This document shows positions 44,121-55,599 of a DNA stretch of 64,000 nucleotides, piece after piece. The stretch is taken from NCBI GenBank assembly GCA_024195265.1, contig JAJLRJ010000007.1, forward strand, positions 7,798,558 through 7,862,557, written 5' to 3'. The notes under the pieces were generated by a model. That model was not told the origin of the DNA. It saw only the letters and a list, made by a program, of their open reading frames with translations, and made no database searches. Source of the stretch: Dendrophyllia cribrosa. Lineage: Eukaryota; Cnidaria; Anthozoa; Scleractinia; Dendrophylliidae. The position numbers and the translations under genes were made by a program. Numbering within the stretch: the stretch's first letter is position 1; each line of letters begins with the position of its first letter.

Positions 44121-44565
44121 AGGCGCTGTTACACTAGGCAATGTTTCGTGCAACTTGTCTCGCAATTTTGTTGCGACACAAGTTGCGTGAAAACTTGCCT
44201 AGTGTAACATACCCTGCAACAAACATTTCTCGGATTTTTTTGTTGCCGCAATCGTTGCGAGAAGTAGAACTCAGTTCTACTTTTCGCAACGATTCTCGCA
44301 ACGCAACGAATTTTTCAAGCGTTACGTTGTGTAACATGCTTTCTGTAACGTGTGTCGCAACCTTTTAGCGCATGTGCGTTGTTGTCTCGAAGACAAAATG
44401 GCGGCTGAAAATGACTCCATCGATAGTACCCAGAATGACAGAAGTTGCGAGAAACATAGCGTAGTGTAACACCCCTCGTGCAACTTGTCTCGCAGCACCG
44501 CAACGCAAGGTTTTTAGTTGTTGCGAGACAAGTTGCACGAATCATTGCTTAGTGTAACAGCGCCT
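44121..44565. mobile_element. AGGCGCTGTTACAC TIR element containing an ATG leader
   Basis: CTAA at 44117-44120 and 44566-44569 flank ends AGGCGCTGTTACACTAGGCA and its near inverse. Internal inverted pairs of GCAACTTGTCTCGCAA. A short frame at 44398 starts MAAENDSIDSTQND and runs into the terminal repeat. Probably a non-autonomous derivative that kept the first codons of a carrier gene (inference). Confidence 0.78.
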
Positions 44566-45998
44566 CTAAAGGGGCCGGCTTAATCCCGTACCCAGATCTC
44601 CAGTACAAGCACGAGTGAAATCTGGGTACGAGATTAAACGAGGCTATGTCACCAAAGCCAAAATACATCTTGATATCAGTGTAAATCCAAAAACAAGGGT
44701 CCAGATTTGTTTAAAAGTATTCTGACTGGTGTTCTAAGAGTACAAATTTAGTATCTTGGCCTGCAGATGGCCAGGGTGGAAATGGATTGCATCTTAAAAA
44801 ATTGGGCTAATTTTTTCAAGTTTATCGCTTCTGTCTTGAAAAACGCTTTAAAACTCTCTGCGTAAATTCACTTGATATCTTCCTCTTAGTGATCTATAAG
44901 CATTTCGCGTATGACAAAGATACGTAGTTTAAATTTGGGGCAGTTTTGACACGAAAACCACAAAATCACCATGACATAACTCCCAGTTAAGTCGAATTAT
45001 TCTATTCTATTCTATTCTTAAAAACTAAGAAAACAATACCGAGGTGACTTTTTTCGAGAGGCCTGTCGGCATGTTATAGCTATAGTACCAAATAAACGTT
45101 ATGGAGATCAGAGGTTTCCATTACTAGCGATTCAGTCGCTGCGAGTATGCGATTCGGCAGCAGTTCGTGGTTTTGTCGGTGCGGATCGAGAAGTTAATTA
45201 GAAATATAGTAATATTAAACAATTTCAAGCGGCTTGCATAATTTGGTTCACCTCAGCGTAAACAATAGTGGAGAGCAATAAAACGGGTTTTACAAAGTTG
45301 TTAGTTTATGAGTGTCCCTGAACTAACAGTCCAACAAAAGCAAGGAAATCGCCTGCCTACCGCGATCTTACCTTTATTCGCCGAAAATGCAGAAAAAAGC
45401 CGAGTTTCCTAGTTACAAACACTGCAAATGCCGCATTTCGAAACAGATAAAAAAAATAGGAAGCATTGTGACCATTGGACGAAAGTCTGAGATGGGAATA
45501 AAAACAAAAAATATGAAGTCCAATTTAGCCCTTGCGGTAATTTACTGAATAAAAACAACGAATATAAGAATAGTCTTCTAGTTTCCTATATTGCTATAAG
45601 AACATTTTATATCTGTGTTTTTTAGTTAAATGACGGTTCTTCTTGTTCGTTTGATGCAAACTGACACAGGTACTAAGCTTTTGTTAACTGTTATTTGATT
45701 TTCATCGCAAAGCTTTTTGCGTCATTTAAAATAAATAATTGATTTTGTAAAGCCAACGTGGTGATAATTTTGTTTCAGAAGTCTATAAAATCCGTATTTC
45801 CCCGTGAGGGAATCATTTCTTTAAGCACAGGCGACGCCAACGGTTTGCGTTTGGTGTTCGTCGACGTATAATCATAATTGGTTGTCGTGTTTATCTCCAT
45901 ACAGGAGTACAACTAATATCACCAACCCCGCGTCATTCACGGTTGTAGAAATCACACGATTTATTTACGATTTATTGGAATAGCGAACGATCGAGTCA
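44566..45998. other. 5' flank of MARCH gene 1
   Basis: Starts with the dispersed motif CTGGGTACGAGATTAAAC (44,575-44,640, itself inverted). The rest is unassigned. No clear TATA or CCAAT placed. Confidence 0.4.
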
Positions 45999-46145
45999 AT
46001 GTGTTCTCTAGATCTACAATCAACAGTGCAAATGACAGAAGAACAGACGATTTTTCTTGATGTCAGCGTACCGAGAGGACATTTGGAACATTTCGATTCA
46101 GTGGAAAGTTTCCAAACACGTTCATCGTTGGAAAGTTACGAAACG
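45999..46145 (+). CDS. MARCH gene 1, exon 1 (N-terminal cytosolic region)
   Basis: 49 codons, MCSLDLQSTVQMTEEQTIFL onward to SSLESYET, donor GTAAGG. This ATG gives a continuous phase-0 join to exon 2. An internal Met (residue 12) is a less likely start. Acidic and Ser-rich, no motif recognised. Confidence 0.7.
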
Positions 46146-49100
46146 GTAAGGCCAGTAAGATTGTTCCTTGCCAAATTTTAAACTTCCACGCATTTAAAAA
46201 TTGATTATGTTTTTTTTTTTTTGTAGATTAAATTATAAACTTATCGTATACATGTTTTAAAATTTTATGAATGAAAATTTGTTCGTGTGTGGATACTGCT
46301 CGACTTATAGACGAAGTATCGAAGTTAAATATTAAAGAAACCTCCCAAAACTTAAACTGTAGAATATCAGGGGAAATGGTAGAAAAGAGCTCACTTTAAG
46401 TCAGTGAGTGGTCAGTCTTTTTGTCCACAGGTTTGGGTACAGGTTTAGTAGTTAGAACCACCTTGTACAGCATAATAAACAACATCATTGGAAGGTATTA
46501 GTCCGTTCCACAGACTTTTTTTAAAGAGCGCGCGCTTCACGCATGCGTTAGTGATAGTCCCCCATTATCTTGCAGTATGTGAACAAACTAGAAGTTAAAG
46601 TATTGCCGTAGCTTTCACTTAAAAAAACAGGTTGGACTTTAAGATTTCTTCCACAGATTCAAAAGTTAGAACCACCTCGTGCGACATATCCACTTTAAAT
46701 TTTTAACATACAATTTTACGTCCAGACAGACGGCAGTTCAATACCGTCTTCATATAACTAAGGGAGATTAGCCAAAACTAAATAGTGCCGAAACATCTAG
46801 GTAATGAATTTGAAAACGTTTTGCTTAAAGTGTATATTCCCAGAAATCGCGACACTGGCATTCTTGTATTGACGTCACAGCGGACTATTTCCAGTCTTTC
46901 TTCTTGCGCGGTTTTGTAACACACCGGAAGTGAAATTTCACGTTTTTAGACGGCCAAAACGCGGGAAAGGAAAATCGATATCGAAATTTTTTTTTCCATT
47001 TTCTTATCAGAACATCATGTAAATTCGATCAAGCAAATAAAAAAAATCACTGTTATATACACTTTAATTTTTCGTTGTATAAAAAAGTGGTGGGGCATCC
47101 CCTCTCCCAGGAGTCCCAGCGCGGTCTCTGACTTACCCCTCTTCCCCCCCCCCCCCCCCCCCCCCGACTTACCTTTGCTGCTGTTTGTTTCCTGCTATCC
47201 GGCAAATTGAAATTTGGGATTTCTTATTTTCTTAAGACTGAATGTGGACGCTCTTGGAAAGAGCTACAATCTTGGACAAAACTACGTGAGACAAGGGAAC
47301 ATTTTGCGTTGATAAAAAAGAAGTTTGGCTCGATTACCTTTTATAAATAAATTTATAAAATGAATTCACCCTTCCCCACCCCATGCATTGTTGTTTGGGA
47401 AGGCTGTTATTCTCAACCTCGTTCCCAGGGTCTCTCTTGTTCCCGCCCCCTGGAGGCGGGAACAAGAGAGACCCTGGGAACGAGGTTGTGTCATTCTAAC
47501 GTCAAGTTTATGGATGAAAACAACATTGCTAAGCCAAAGAACTTGTGTTTCTCAACAGTTTTGTGCATGGTTATAGTTTGATATAGTAAAGGTAAAAACG
47601 GCAAACTGATCCTTACAGCAAGAAGAAAAGACAGAGGCAGAAGTGAAATAAAAAAAACAATCTTTTCTTCTTGCCGTAAGGATCAGTTTGCCGTTTTTAC
47701 CTTTACTATTTCAAGATTTTTACTGATCCAGGTCTACGATAGATCCGATATGAGGCCGATCAATCCCGGGGGGGTAGGGGTACTCTGTATATTTTTGGGT
47801 GGGGATGTGCTGCTGGGACTCTGAAAACCTTATCCTATCGTACCACGTTCAGCTGATTTTGGAGCTCATTACTGGACTAGACACCAAAAATCCCTACCCT
47901 ATCCCAGACTTGCTATTTTCAGAACTGTATCACTATCACAGTCCAATATGCCCTAATTAAAATGATATCTTACAGCGATAATTTATTTCCTTTTAAAGAA
48001 GGCTCTTTCTCTTCCAAGATTCAATTCCTTTTCTAGACTTAATTCTTCGTACCACTGATCAGTTTACCGGAAAATGATACCCTATTCTACTCCATAACTC
48101 TCTGATTTCTATACCCTATCGCAGTCTAAACTGCTTGAAAACCATACCCTTCACAGCGGCACATACCCATGTAGCTTATATATGAGAGAGTACCCCCTCC
48201 CCGGGGCCGCTCAATATAGTCATCGCTAAATATATCTTTCAGGCATCCTGTTCTTTCTCTGCCTGGGACAGAAGTGACCAAGACAGCAAGGACGCAAGCT
48301 CGTACTGGATCAATATTTTAGAAGACACTTCCAAACCGACACCCCAGATAAATGATGAGTGTGTTAAAGACAAGTCGCTGCTAAGCTACGAGGAGTTTTG
48401 TCGTATTTGTCATTGCGGCTCCGAGGAAGAGTCGTTGATCTCGCCGTGCAAATGTTCAGGAAGCGCTCAATACGCGCATCAAAGCTGTCTCTTGTCATGG
48501 TTTGAGCTGAAAAAGGATAAAATTTGTGAACTGTGCTTATATGAAATCACTGTGAAGAGAACTGGCTTTAAACCACTCAATGAGGTATTGTACATAAGTA
48601 TTCTTGGAATTTCTAACACATCATGTTACTTCAAACCGACTGACTGGCTAGCCAATTCATTGATTGATTAATTGATCGATTGATTGATTGATTGATTGAC
48701 TGACTGACTGACTGACTGACTGAGTGACTGGCTGACTTACTGACCGACTGACCTACCGAGCGACCGACCGACCGAAGGACAGACTGACTGACTGACGGGC
48801 TGACTGACTAACTGACTGACTGACTGACTCACTCACTCACTGGCTGACTGACTGACCGACCGACCGACCGACTGAAGGACTGACTGACTGGCTGACTGAC
48901 TGACTGACTGACTGAATGACTGACTGACTGACTGGCTGACTGAATGAATGACTCGCTTACTGACTGACTGACTGACTGACTGACTGACTGACTGACTGAC
49001 TGACTGGCTGGCTGGCTGAGGTAACTGACTGACTGGCTAGCTGAGTTGACTGACTCAGTTGGATTGGTCAGATTGCCTGGCTGGATGAGTAACTAACATG

Positions 49101-50109
49101 ACCTACTGATTGGCTGACTGACTAAGGTTACTGATTGAGTGCCGGACTGGCTAGATCACTGCTGGCCTGTCTGAATGGTGTTTGTCAAACGATTATGACT
49201 GGCAATCCCGATTTAAAGCAAAATCCTAAACTAAGGAACAAAAGAGCGGGTTTTTAGCTCAGTGTCGACGCAAAACCAAAAACCAAAGTTATCACTTTGG
49301 CTTACCACAACAGACGCAGACAATCCAACGAACCAATCAGAACTCGAAGCCAGTACATGTGGCCGGCGTCAAGCGCGGGAAAACGCGTACGAATAGTTAT
49401 GATTGCTTTTGGTTTTGCTTCTGATTGGTTGAGAAAAAGGCCGGAGATTTTCTAACCAATCACAAAGCTTAGCAACGTTAAATTACTTTCAATTCTCAAT
49501 TGAAAACTGCTCAAAAGGAAACCATGTTACCATTGCAGGGGCTTGTGATCGGACTCAACGGTAACTTTATCTCTTCTTGATATGTACTGCGAGTATCAAC
49601 CTCCGATATTAAGCCTAGAATTCCTTTAAACAATTGGCCGTAAAGTATTCAAAGGTCGAAATAAGAAAGTGGGTTCGGTGTAGGTGACAAGAATCACAGT
49701 GTTTTCCGGTTTAGCGTAACCAATTATTTAACAATCGTTTCCAACTGTTGCTTTCTGTTATTTGTTGCAGTGGAAGCTTCCATGGAGGTCATGTGACATC
49801 GTAGCATATTTGTTCATGTTCTACTGCGTGGTCCTCATGGTGTTTATAGGCATGGTTTTCTGGATTGCCTCAAGACGCTGCCTTTCGCCCATCTGTTTAG
49901 TCTTATACTTCGCCTGTGGTTTAGGCGTATGTTATTTCACCTATTGCTGCGGCTGCATCGAACATATGAGGCACTTTTGGAAGACTTGGATTGAATCGAA
50001 TCGTCAGTGGCTTATTTTAACTCAAAGAGACATTGCACAGGCTCCTAACGCCGTTTTACCATCGGAAAACAGCGATGAACCTCGCAAAGTTGCTGTAGAA
50101 TATGTTTAA
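45999..50109 (+). CDS. MARCH1/8-like membrane RING-CH E3 ubiquitin ligase (3 exons, complete)
   Basis: Exons 45999-46145, 48243-48584, 49771-50109 give 275 residues. The N-terminal 110 residues are hydrophilic. The RING-CH (C4HC3) finger begins FCRICHCGSEEESLISPCKC; His-Cys ligands follow in AHQSC and the last pair in CELC. Then KRTGFKPLNEWKLPW leads to two membrane helices (about residues 172-196 and 202-226) and a cytosolic tail. Known of the family: these ligases ubiquitinate tails of membrane receptors and drive their endocytosis. The CRICHC finger, the KPL-x-x-W segment and the two-helix layout favour the MARCH1/8 branch. All introns are phase 0. Intron 1 contains a G-run element and a hairpin; intron 2 a long GACT array. 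Confidence 0.9.
47408..47490. repeat. Perfect hairpin, CTCGTTCCCAGGGTCTCTCT family
   Basis: AACCTCGTTCCCAGGGTCTC through GTTCCCGCC is exactly inverted after a short centre near 47450. Confidence 0.92.
47583..47708. mobile_element. Foldback element, GGTAAAAACGGCAAACTGAT family
   Basis: GTAAAGGTAAAAACGGCAAA and CTGATCCTTAC at the left, exact inverse at the right, about 60 bp of A-rich centre. Half copies near 32,690 and 39,103. Confidence 0.85.
47768..48207. mobile_element. G-run TIR element, fourth copy, with imperfect target duplication
   Basis: Starts CCCGGGGGGGTAGGGGTACT and ends GTACCCCCTCCCCGGGG. Left flank CCGATCAAT and right flank CCGCTCAAT differ at one base, consistent with a hAT-type duplication. 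Confidence 0.7.
48243..48584 (+). CDS. MARCH gene 1, exon 2 (RING-CH finger)
   Basis: 114 codons, acceptor atctttcag, donor GTATTG. Carries all eight zinc ligands of the C4HC3 finger in order Cys-Cys-Cys-Cys-His-Cys-Cys-Cys. Confidence 0.93.
48660..49060 (+). repeat. (GACT)n / (GATT)n microsatellite array
   Basis: About 400 bp of GATT then GACT tetranucleotides with interruptions (GACC, GGCT), starting about 75 bp after the exon 2 donor of MARCH gene 1. Confidence 0.93.
49244..49512. mobile_element. GAGCAG MITE, copy D (degenerate)
   Basis: The right TIR (TCAATTGAAAACTGCTC) is intact; the left is diverged (GAGCGGGTTTTTAGCTCAGT). Inside intron 2 of MARCH gene 1. Confidence 0.8.
49771..50109 (+). 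CDS. MARCH gene 1, exon 3 (two membrane helices, C-terminal tail, stop)
   Basis: Acceptor tttgttgcag. Begins WKLPWRSCDIVAYLFMFYC. Second helix LVLYFACGLGVCYFTYC. The tail ends at TAA (50107-50109). Confidence 0.9.
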   Translation, partial: WKLPWRSCDIVAYLFMFYCVVLMVFIGMVFWIASRRCLSPICLVLYFACGLGVCYFTYCCGCIEHMRHFWKTWIESNRQWLILTQRDIAQAPNAVLPSENSDEPRKVAVEYV

Positions 50110-50476
50110 CCCTTTCACTTTCAAAAAACGGCCAGGACAATCTCGCACTAATCCTCAAAGACTCAGGGGCAGTTAATCGGGACGCGACGAAGTAAAAAAA
50201 TACGGCAAAAATCAGCGCGACGTCAGAGCCCCCAGGTTCCTTGATCTGCGGTTGTCCAACCGCTGACCGAAGAACATGAGGAATCTGGGTACGAGATTGC
50301 GGTCGAGATTGAAACACAAAGAAACATGAGTTTTCTTCGGCAACTAGAGCGCCTCGAAAAACAATCAAATTTCACTTTGAAAAAAAAAAACATTGATAAA
50401 ACAGCACCATTGGACGGTGCTGCACGTTATGATTTTATACACAGATTTAAAAGTTAGTTCCACCTTGCCCGGTATC

Positions 50477-50482
50477 AATAAA
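50477..50482 (+). promoter_or_regulatory. Candidate polyadenylation signal, MARCH gene 1
   Basis: First AATAAA after the stop, about 370 bp downstream. Confidence 0.4.
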
Positions 50483-51187
50483 GAGTACAACAAGAACAGT
50501 AACGCTCGGTGGCATTTATTTGAATGCGGTATCCAATTGAATGTGAAATCTACTTATTTTTTTGTTTTATCAAATTGTCATAAGTTTCTAAACATATTCC
50601 CTCTTATCCTGTGCATTATAAAACATGCGAAGCAAAGTCTGCATTTGAAACTAAAACCTGGACGCTTCAGAAAAGAAAATCGCAAAAATTAGAACCCGTA
50701 AAAATTTAGTGCCACACGGATTACCAAACCAGTGGGTCGTGTTTTTGTGCGCTCTGATTGGCTAATATACTGAAACACGGAATAGTCTGGTCATTGTTCT
50801 GGATTTCGCGTGCGAGATTTTCCCCATTTTTCAGAAATAAAGTAACCATTTTGGGATGGCTATCCACTGGTTTGGCATCTACTAAATTGATATCTCCTCA
50901 TTGTCGGTGAAGACTGGTGGATATTTAACCTTAAGGCTCGAAAAAAAAATAATAAACTTTCTTGTAAAAATACCGGCTATATAACACAACGATTTTGTCT
51001 TTGTGATTACCCTCTAGTAAACAAATTAAATGATATCTTAATTTCAGTGAAAACAACGCTTGAACCACAATAAAAAAGAGCACATGCGTACTTTTAGAAC
51101 AACCCTTAAATAACAAACTTTCGCTTATATCCCTAAAGGCCGGCCACCAAATATACAACTTTATTGGATAAAAAATATTCTATATTT
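50483..51187. other. Intergenic, no gene recognised
   Basis: Fragment GCGCTCTGATTGGCTAATAT near 50,748 belongs to the 184-bp MITE family. Otherwise unassigned. Confidence 0.45.
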
Positions 51188-51296
51188 AACAACTATTCAC
51201 CGAAGTGGAGGTGGGTAGTGGTGGATATTTACCGAGCCGCGAACCGGCGAGGTAAATATCCACCACTACCCACCTACACTGAGGTGAATAGTTGTT
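51188..51296. repeat. Complete GGTGGGTAGTGGTGGATA hairpin
   Basis: AACAACTATTCACCGAAGTG through TTTACCGAGCCGCG, then the inverse arm ending GAATAGTTGTT. Adjoins the 184-bp MITE at 51297. Confidence 0.85.
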
Positions 51297-51480
51297 TTAG
51301 TATATACTGAAACAGTGAGATAATATAACGAAAATGATGCTTTTTAACTCATTTATTCCTGTCAACGATTGCAATTTTCGCGCGCAAATTGCTGGGAGGT
51401 GAATAGCACTTGCTATTCCGAGTTTCAGTAGCCAATCAGAGCGCGCAAACAATGCTATCCGCTGTTTCAGTATATACTAA
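51297..51480. mobile_element. TTAGTATATACTGAAACAG MITE, copy 2 (inverted)
   Basis: 184 bp, reverse complement of 20608-20791 with few differences. TIRs intact. Confidence 0.88.
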
Positions 51481-51574
51481 ATATATATATAATACTATGT
51501 GGTTGTCGTCACTGGGACAGAGAGTGCATGCCCGAATTATTCAGTCTGATGAACAGAAGCGGTAGTTTGGAGAA

Positions 51575-51855
51575 GAAGTATAGGATTGCAAGGAAGGAAG
51601 TAGATTACAGTTCATCAAATTTGAGTTAGTGACAGGCCGTCAAGAAATCAAAGTTTCCATTCTTGTTGAATTTTCACACCTTTAGCCGTTATTTTCGCTT
51701 TTCAGTTAATATTTCTTTTCTTTTATTTCATCACTTTTGGCGAATTTTTCTTCCTATTTCAAGATAATAAAACGAGCTTATAAAGCAGGCTCCTGGTCAT
51801 AATCATGGACACGCGGTATATTAGTCAGTACAACTTCCTTTAAAATAACTATTTT
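51575..51855. mobile_element. AGGGACACTGT MITE, inverted partial copy
   Basis: AGATTACAGTTCATCAAATT, TCACTTTTGGCGAATTTTTC and TCCTGGTCATAATCATGGAC are the reverse complement of parts of 25117-25513. Ends are not clear. Confidence 0.6.
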
Positions 51856-53600
51856 ATAAAGAATGGGCGCAAAATAAACGTTTTCTTAAGAAAACAGCTG
51901 TTGCATTTTCATTGTTCATCTGACGGTTTCCTCAGGCATGTTAATTCGATTTTGCTCCCGCGAAATTCCTGGCGAAATACTAAACCTGTTGATATTTCAA
52001 ACAAATTCAGCCAGATTCAAGTGAAATTCCCTTATTATTTGGATTTTTATGAAAGAGTAAATCACTATGATTTATGAACAATATACTTGCAGTTTATCTT
52101 TGTTCGACTTTTGTAACGAACACTGGGTGAATTTTCTTTTAGCCAAAAATGGTAGAACCAGCATTATTTTATTTCAAATCAGAATAATCGTTTGTTTTAT
52201 ATTACAATGGTTGCTTCTAACATTGGTGCGAACAAATCTCATGTTGCCTGTTTTCTTTTTTATGTTTGACGGCCTTGCAAAGACCATCGCCGTCATATGA
52301 CGTCACGGTGCATTTTGATTGGCTGCCGGGGAAAATAGGAAGCATATTTCAAAAGACGCAATGAACAAAGCCAACGCCTCTCCGTTCAAGTGTATTTTCG
52401 CATTTAAGTTTGTTTTTCCAGAAGAGAGCACATTCAAAGGCGCAAACATTATCTAAACACCGTTGGCAATATGACGCCAATGAACGTTGGTCAGTGTTAG
52501 AAATCTAAGGGCAAATTGAAGAGAGAATTTTAATTTATTGGAGTATTTTTTCGGCTTTTACGCTAACTGCGTTCCAGCAAGATCGAAGATTCCGTTTTTG
52601 TGAAAACAAATCATGGTTCAGGTACTGGAAACAGTTTTCTTGTTTATTTAGTTCATTAATTTATTATATGTAAAAATATGAAGTTTATACTCGGTTCGTT
52701 TTGTATCGTTTCGCTGGCAATTGACTTTCAATGGTTATGAAGAAATATACTAGCCTCAAAATATGATTTTTCACCTGACAGATGAACTGGCATCTGCAGC
52801 TCCGAGCAGCTCGACATAAAACATTGTAGTGGTATATATGTCATATATAAAATACTTAACAGCCATTTTATTTGAACGAAACAAACTTATAAAATCACCC
52901 AAGTCTTATTTTTTCTCTTCAGTGTTTATACATATTCATTTGCTGAATTACCTAAATGAGGTAACCTAAAGAAAAAGGACAAGGGAATTTTTAATGGGTA
53001 TTTTATTTGGTCAAAACAAAATTATGTAAATGCAATTCAAATTGTCGATCAATGTTTTTAAGGAGCAGTAATTTGCTAATGAAAAAGTATCCTTTGGAGC
53101 ACCAAACGAATCGCTTCGCCGGCTGAAAGCTGTTCGAATGCCTTAGTCATCTAAAAATTTGGCAATAAATTTGATTTAAAACTAGACTTTTCTTTAGTAA
53201 AATGTCACCTCAAACTTTCGTCCCATCGAAAAAATTAACGTCTTTTGTTTTTGGATCGATAAAAGATGTTGTTTTGGGTATACGAAATAAGGGAAGCTAG
53301 CATTTTCGAAAAGGCGAACGCAGCCAGTAACATTTTTTCAGAAGGTTCCAGTGTGCTCTCGACTTAAAAGTCGAGAGCACACTGCGAGGATCACAAATTT
53401 CACTCATGTTTATCTTGATCCGCAGTTCAAATATATGATTTTCATATATTCACATTCATAGAAACTGAATTGTCAATTTGTTTTTAATTCGTTTAATTCC
53501 AGGTATAGTTTCATTTTTATTCGACATAACATTCGAGAGTGCAAATACACATCAAGAAAAACACTACACTTTACATTACATTATTAAACTCGCTAGATTT
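51856..53600. other. Intergenic, no gene recognised
   Basis: A short perfect palindrome at 53,352-53,386 (GTGTGCTCTCGACTTAAAAG and inverse). The open frame at 52067-52300 is unrecognised. Confidence 0.45.
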
Positions 53601-53605
53601 TCTGA

Positions 53606-54690
53606 CTACGCGCTTGGAAAGACATAGCTAATAGTCTCGGGGAGGTTCGAAAGAATAAAAACTGCATGACGCTTGCAAAAATTCCAGAAGTAATGACGAT
53701 GCAGGTCAGGACGGGACCATTGCAGAGAGCGTGGTTCTCGCATAGAGAGGCCAGACTTAAGAAGGAATAATAAAATATTGGTGTCCTCTTTGGATCTCAA
53801 TCGCACTTGAGGCATTTCGCTGAACCAGCTCCACCAAAACTTTCTTGGCAAAGTTCAGGAACCACGATGGAAAACGCACAACCTTGGCACCTTAAGAAAT
53901 TCAAAAGTGGGCCAATAAGGACGAATGGGGGAAAGACATACGCGTTCTCATCTGGCGCAATATCCTGGACGAACACATTTGTGCAAGCAGCACCTTGCGT
54001 GCAAGAGAACGGTGCGAAGAATCTAAGAGGATGATCGGTGCGATCAGCTTGTACATTAAATGAGAGGGCCATCAAGTCAATGAATGGTATGAGGACAAAT
54101 GCCGTGTCCACTTTTTGCCAGGCAGCCGGGATAAAAAAAATCAACATCCAACAAGGTCCGGGAAGGGGATTGCACGTACGTCAGATTTAAGGACAAGTTT
54201 CGGGACATAGTAAAGGAGACAAAAGCCTTCATAGTATCTCATTTTGTCAAGGATTTCGAAACTTGCCTCTCCTAACTGTGCAGCAGACCCCTGTTGTCCA
54301 CAAAGGCGTCAACCCTAGCATTATAAGTGTTGGACAACAAACTTTCCAAAGTGTTGAGGAGGGCCCGGGCCTCCATCACGGCGATGGGATGACGGAGAGC
54401 CCACGAGACTCCAATGGAAGCTGACGAGGAAGGCTGAGACAGCCTTCCTATCCAGAGAACGAGGCGTGAGAATGAAGGTTTAGATAGATGTGTCGCTCAC
54501 TCTTCCAAGGGAGAAACCCTTCCCATGAATCGAGAAACCTCCAGTGGAGAAGTTTCTGACGGAGTTCCGGCTCGGTATTGGACGAGTTTGCTCCAAGAGA
54601 AATAGCTTGATAGGTAGTGTTCGTATTCAGCTTTGCCGCAGGGACTAACAAAGAAATGAAGTGGTCTTCCCGCGGCAAACTGCTGAAGAT
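53606..54690 (-). pseudogene. DIRS-like retrotransposon fragment (RNase H and following region)
   Basis: Minus-strand pieces in order: LGANSSNTEPELRQKLLHWR, HIYLNLHSHASFSG (RNase H first strand), RVDAFVDNRGLLHS (a VDN motif), then AAWQKVDTAFVLIPFIDLMA, FVQDIAPDENAYVFPPFVLI and GPLLNFLRCQGCAFSIVVPE, followed by PRKFWW. The order and the PYVFPP-like segment resemble DIRS/YR retroelements of invertebrates. Several frameshifts and stops; no tyrosine recombinase part was recognised. Confidence 0.6.
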
Positions 54691-54699
54691 TCTTTTAAA

Positions 54700-55325
54700 A
54701 GACTGTCTTATGTCTTCTCTTAACGTTGCAAATTTGATATGTTTGTCTTGCGGAAGTAGAAAAGCTTGCTTTTCCGAATCGCAAGTATCGCCATACCCTT
54801 TGGGCGGCTATAGCTTATATCGAGGGGATTTATCCCTCCCCCCACCCCGGGAGAAATAAACAGTACAGTGGAACCTTCATTGAGAGGTCCTGGCCGGAAG
54901 CAGATGACGTGTGCCCTTAATGGAGGTGTCTCAAAGTAGAGGTTTTGCTGTACCACCGAAAAATTTTTCTTAATACCTTTCATTTCTGAATAGACACATG
55001 CATGTTTTTATCGACACATTTCTTTTGTACAAACAGATTCACCCGCAACCTGAGGTCGAACCAAGGCAAAAACCGCAAAAAATCTGCATTGTTCCAGTTG
55101 GTGTTGCCAGCACTACCAGCAATGAGACGCCAAGTCACCCTGGGACTAATTGCTTTAACACTAATCTCGTACCCAGATCTCACTCGTGCTTGTACTGTAC
55201 TGAAATGTGAGATCTGGTAAACTTCGATATAACGCTACTTTTCATTGGTTAGCTGAAAAACGAATGCCTCATTTTAATATGCTCTGTGATTGGCTCTTTC
55301 CTACAGAGTATGAAAACATGTAAAC
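54700..55325. other. Intergenic with repeat fragments
   Basis: G-run-like fragment at 54,800-54,855; TIR-type pair CAGTGGAACCTTCATTGAGA / AGAGGTTTTGCTGTACC at 54,862-54,955; CTCGTACCCAGATCTCACTC at 55,168. Confidence 0.5.
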
Positions 55326-55571
55326 ATGGACACTCGAAGAAAATTATCGTGCGACGTTTCAACAACTAGATGCCGCTTGTGTGGAAATAATACTGAGAAA
55401 ATTGTATTTACTTCAATCCAGCTAAAGAGGAATATCTTAAAGATACGGAGTTTCCGTGAAAGAAACCGAGGAACGTCCAAAGTTGTGCGTGTAAACAAAA
55501 GCATCGAAGCATTTTATCGACTTTTAGAAATAGCTGGAAATAGAAGGCACTCATTAGAAACGCAACTTTAA
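55326..55571 (+). CDS. Unrecognised 81-aa open frame with CxxC motif
   Basis: ATG at 55326 reads MDTRRKLSCDVSTTRCRLCG, then a basic segment RSFRERNRGTSKVV, ending SLETQL. The CRLCG start is reminiscent of small zinc-binding modules, but no second Cys pair is present, so a full domain is not shown. Two inverted CCAAT motifs (ATTGGTTA at 55,244, ATTGGCTC at 55,291) precede it. It could be the first exon of a gene, a processed remnant or chance. Confidence 0.25.
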   Translation: MDTRRKLSCDVSTTRCRLCGNNTEKIVFTSIQLKRNILKIRSFRERNRGTSKVVRVNKSIEAFYRLLEIAGNRRHSLETQL

Positions 55572-55599
55572 TAGGAAAGAAAGGAACTAGGCCTGGATC

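Larger units (their letters stand above)
46146..48242. other. MARCH gene 1 intron 1
   Basis: Contains TTTGAGTCTGT-type units inverted near 46,425-46,500 and 46,640-46,700, a C-run at 47,145-47,165, a hairpin at 47,408, a foldback at 47,583 and a G-run element at 47,768, annotated separately. Confidence 0.6.

Noticed and set aside
43848..44190. Poly-Ser, poly-Leu and poly-Glu open frames
   Set aside because: Translations of a (GAA)n microsatellite.
47360..47581. Peptide NLVPRVSLVPAPW-type open frame
   Set aside because: Encoded by a perfect DNA hairpin that is a dispersed repeat.
48660..49060. CRISPR-like array
   Set aside because: A simple tetranucleotide repeat with no spacers, in animal DNA.
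50045..50368. 107-aa minus-strand open frame at the end of MARCH gene 1
   Set aside because: Antisense to the last exon and 3' UTR, no family signature.
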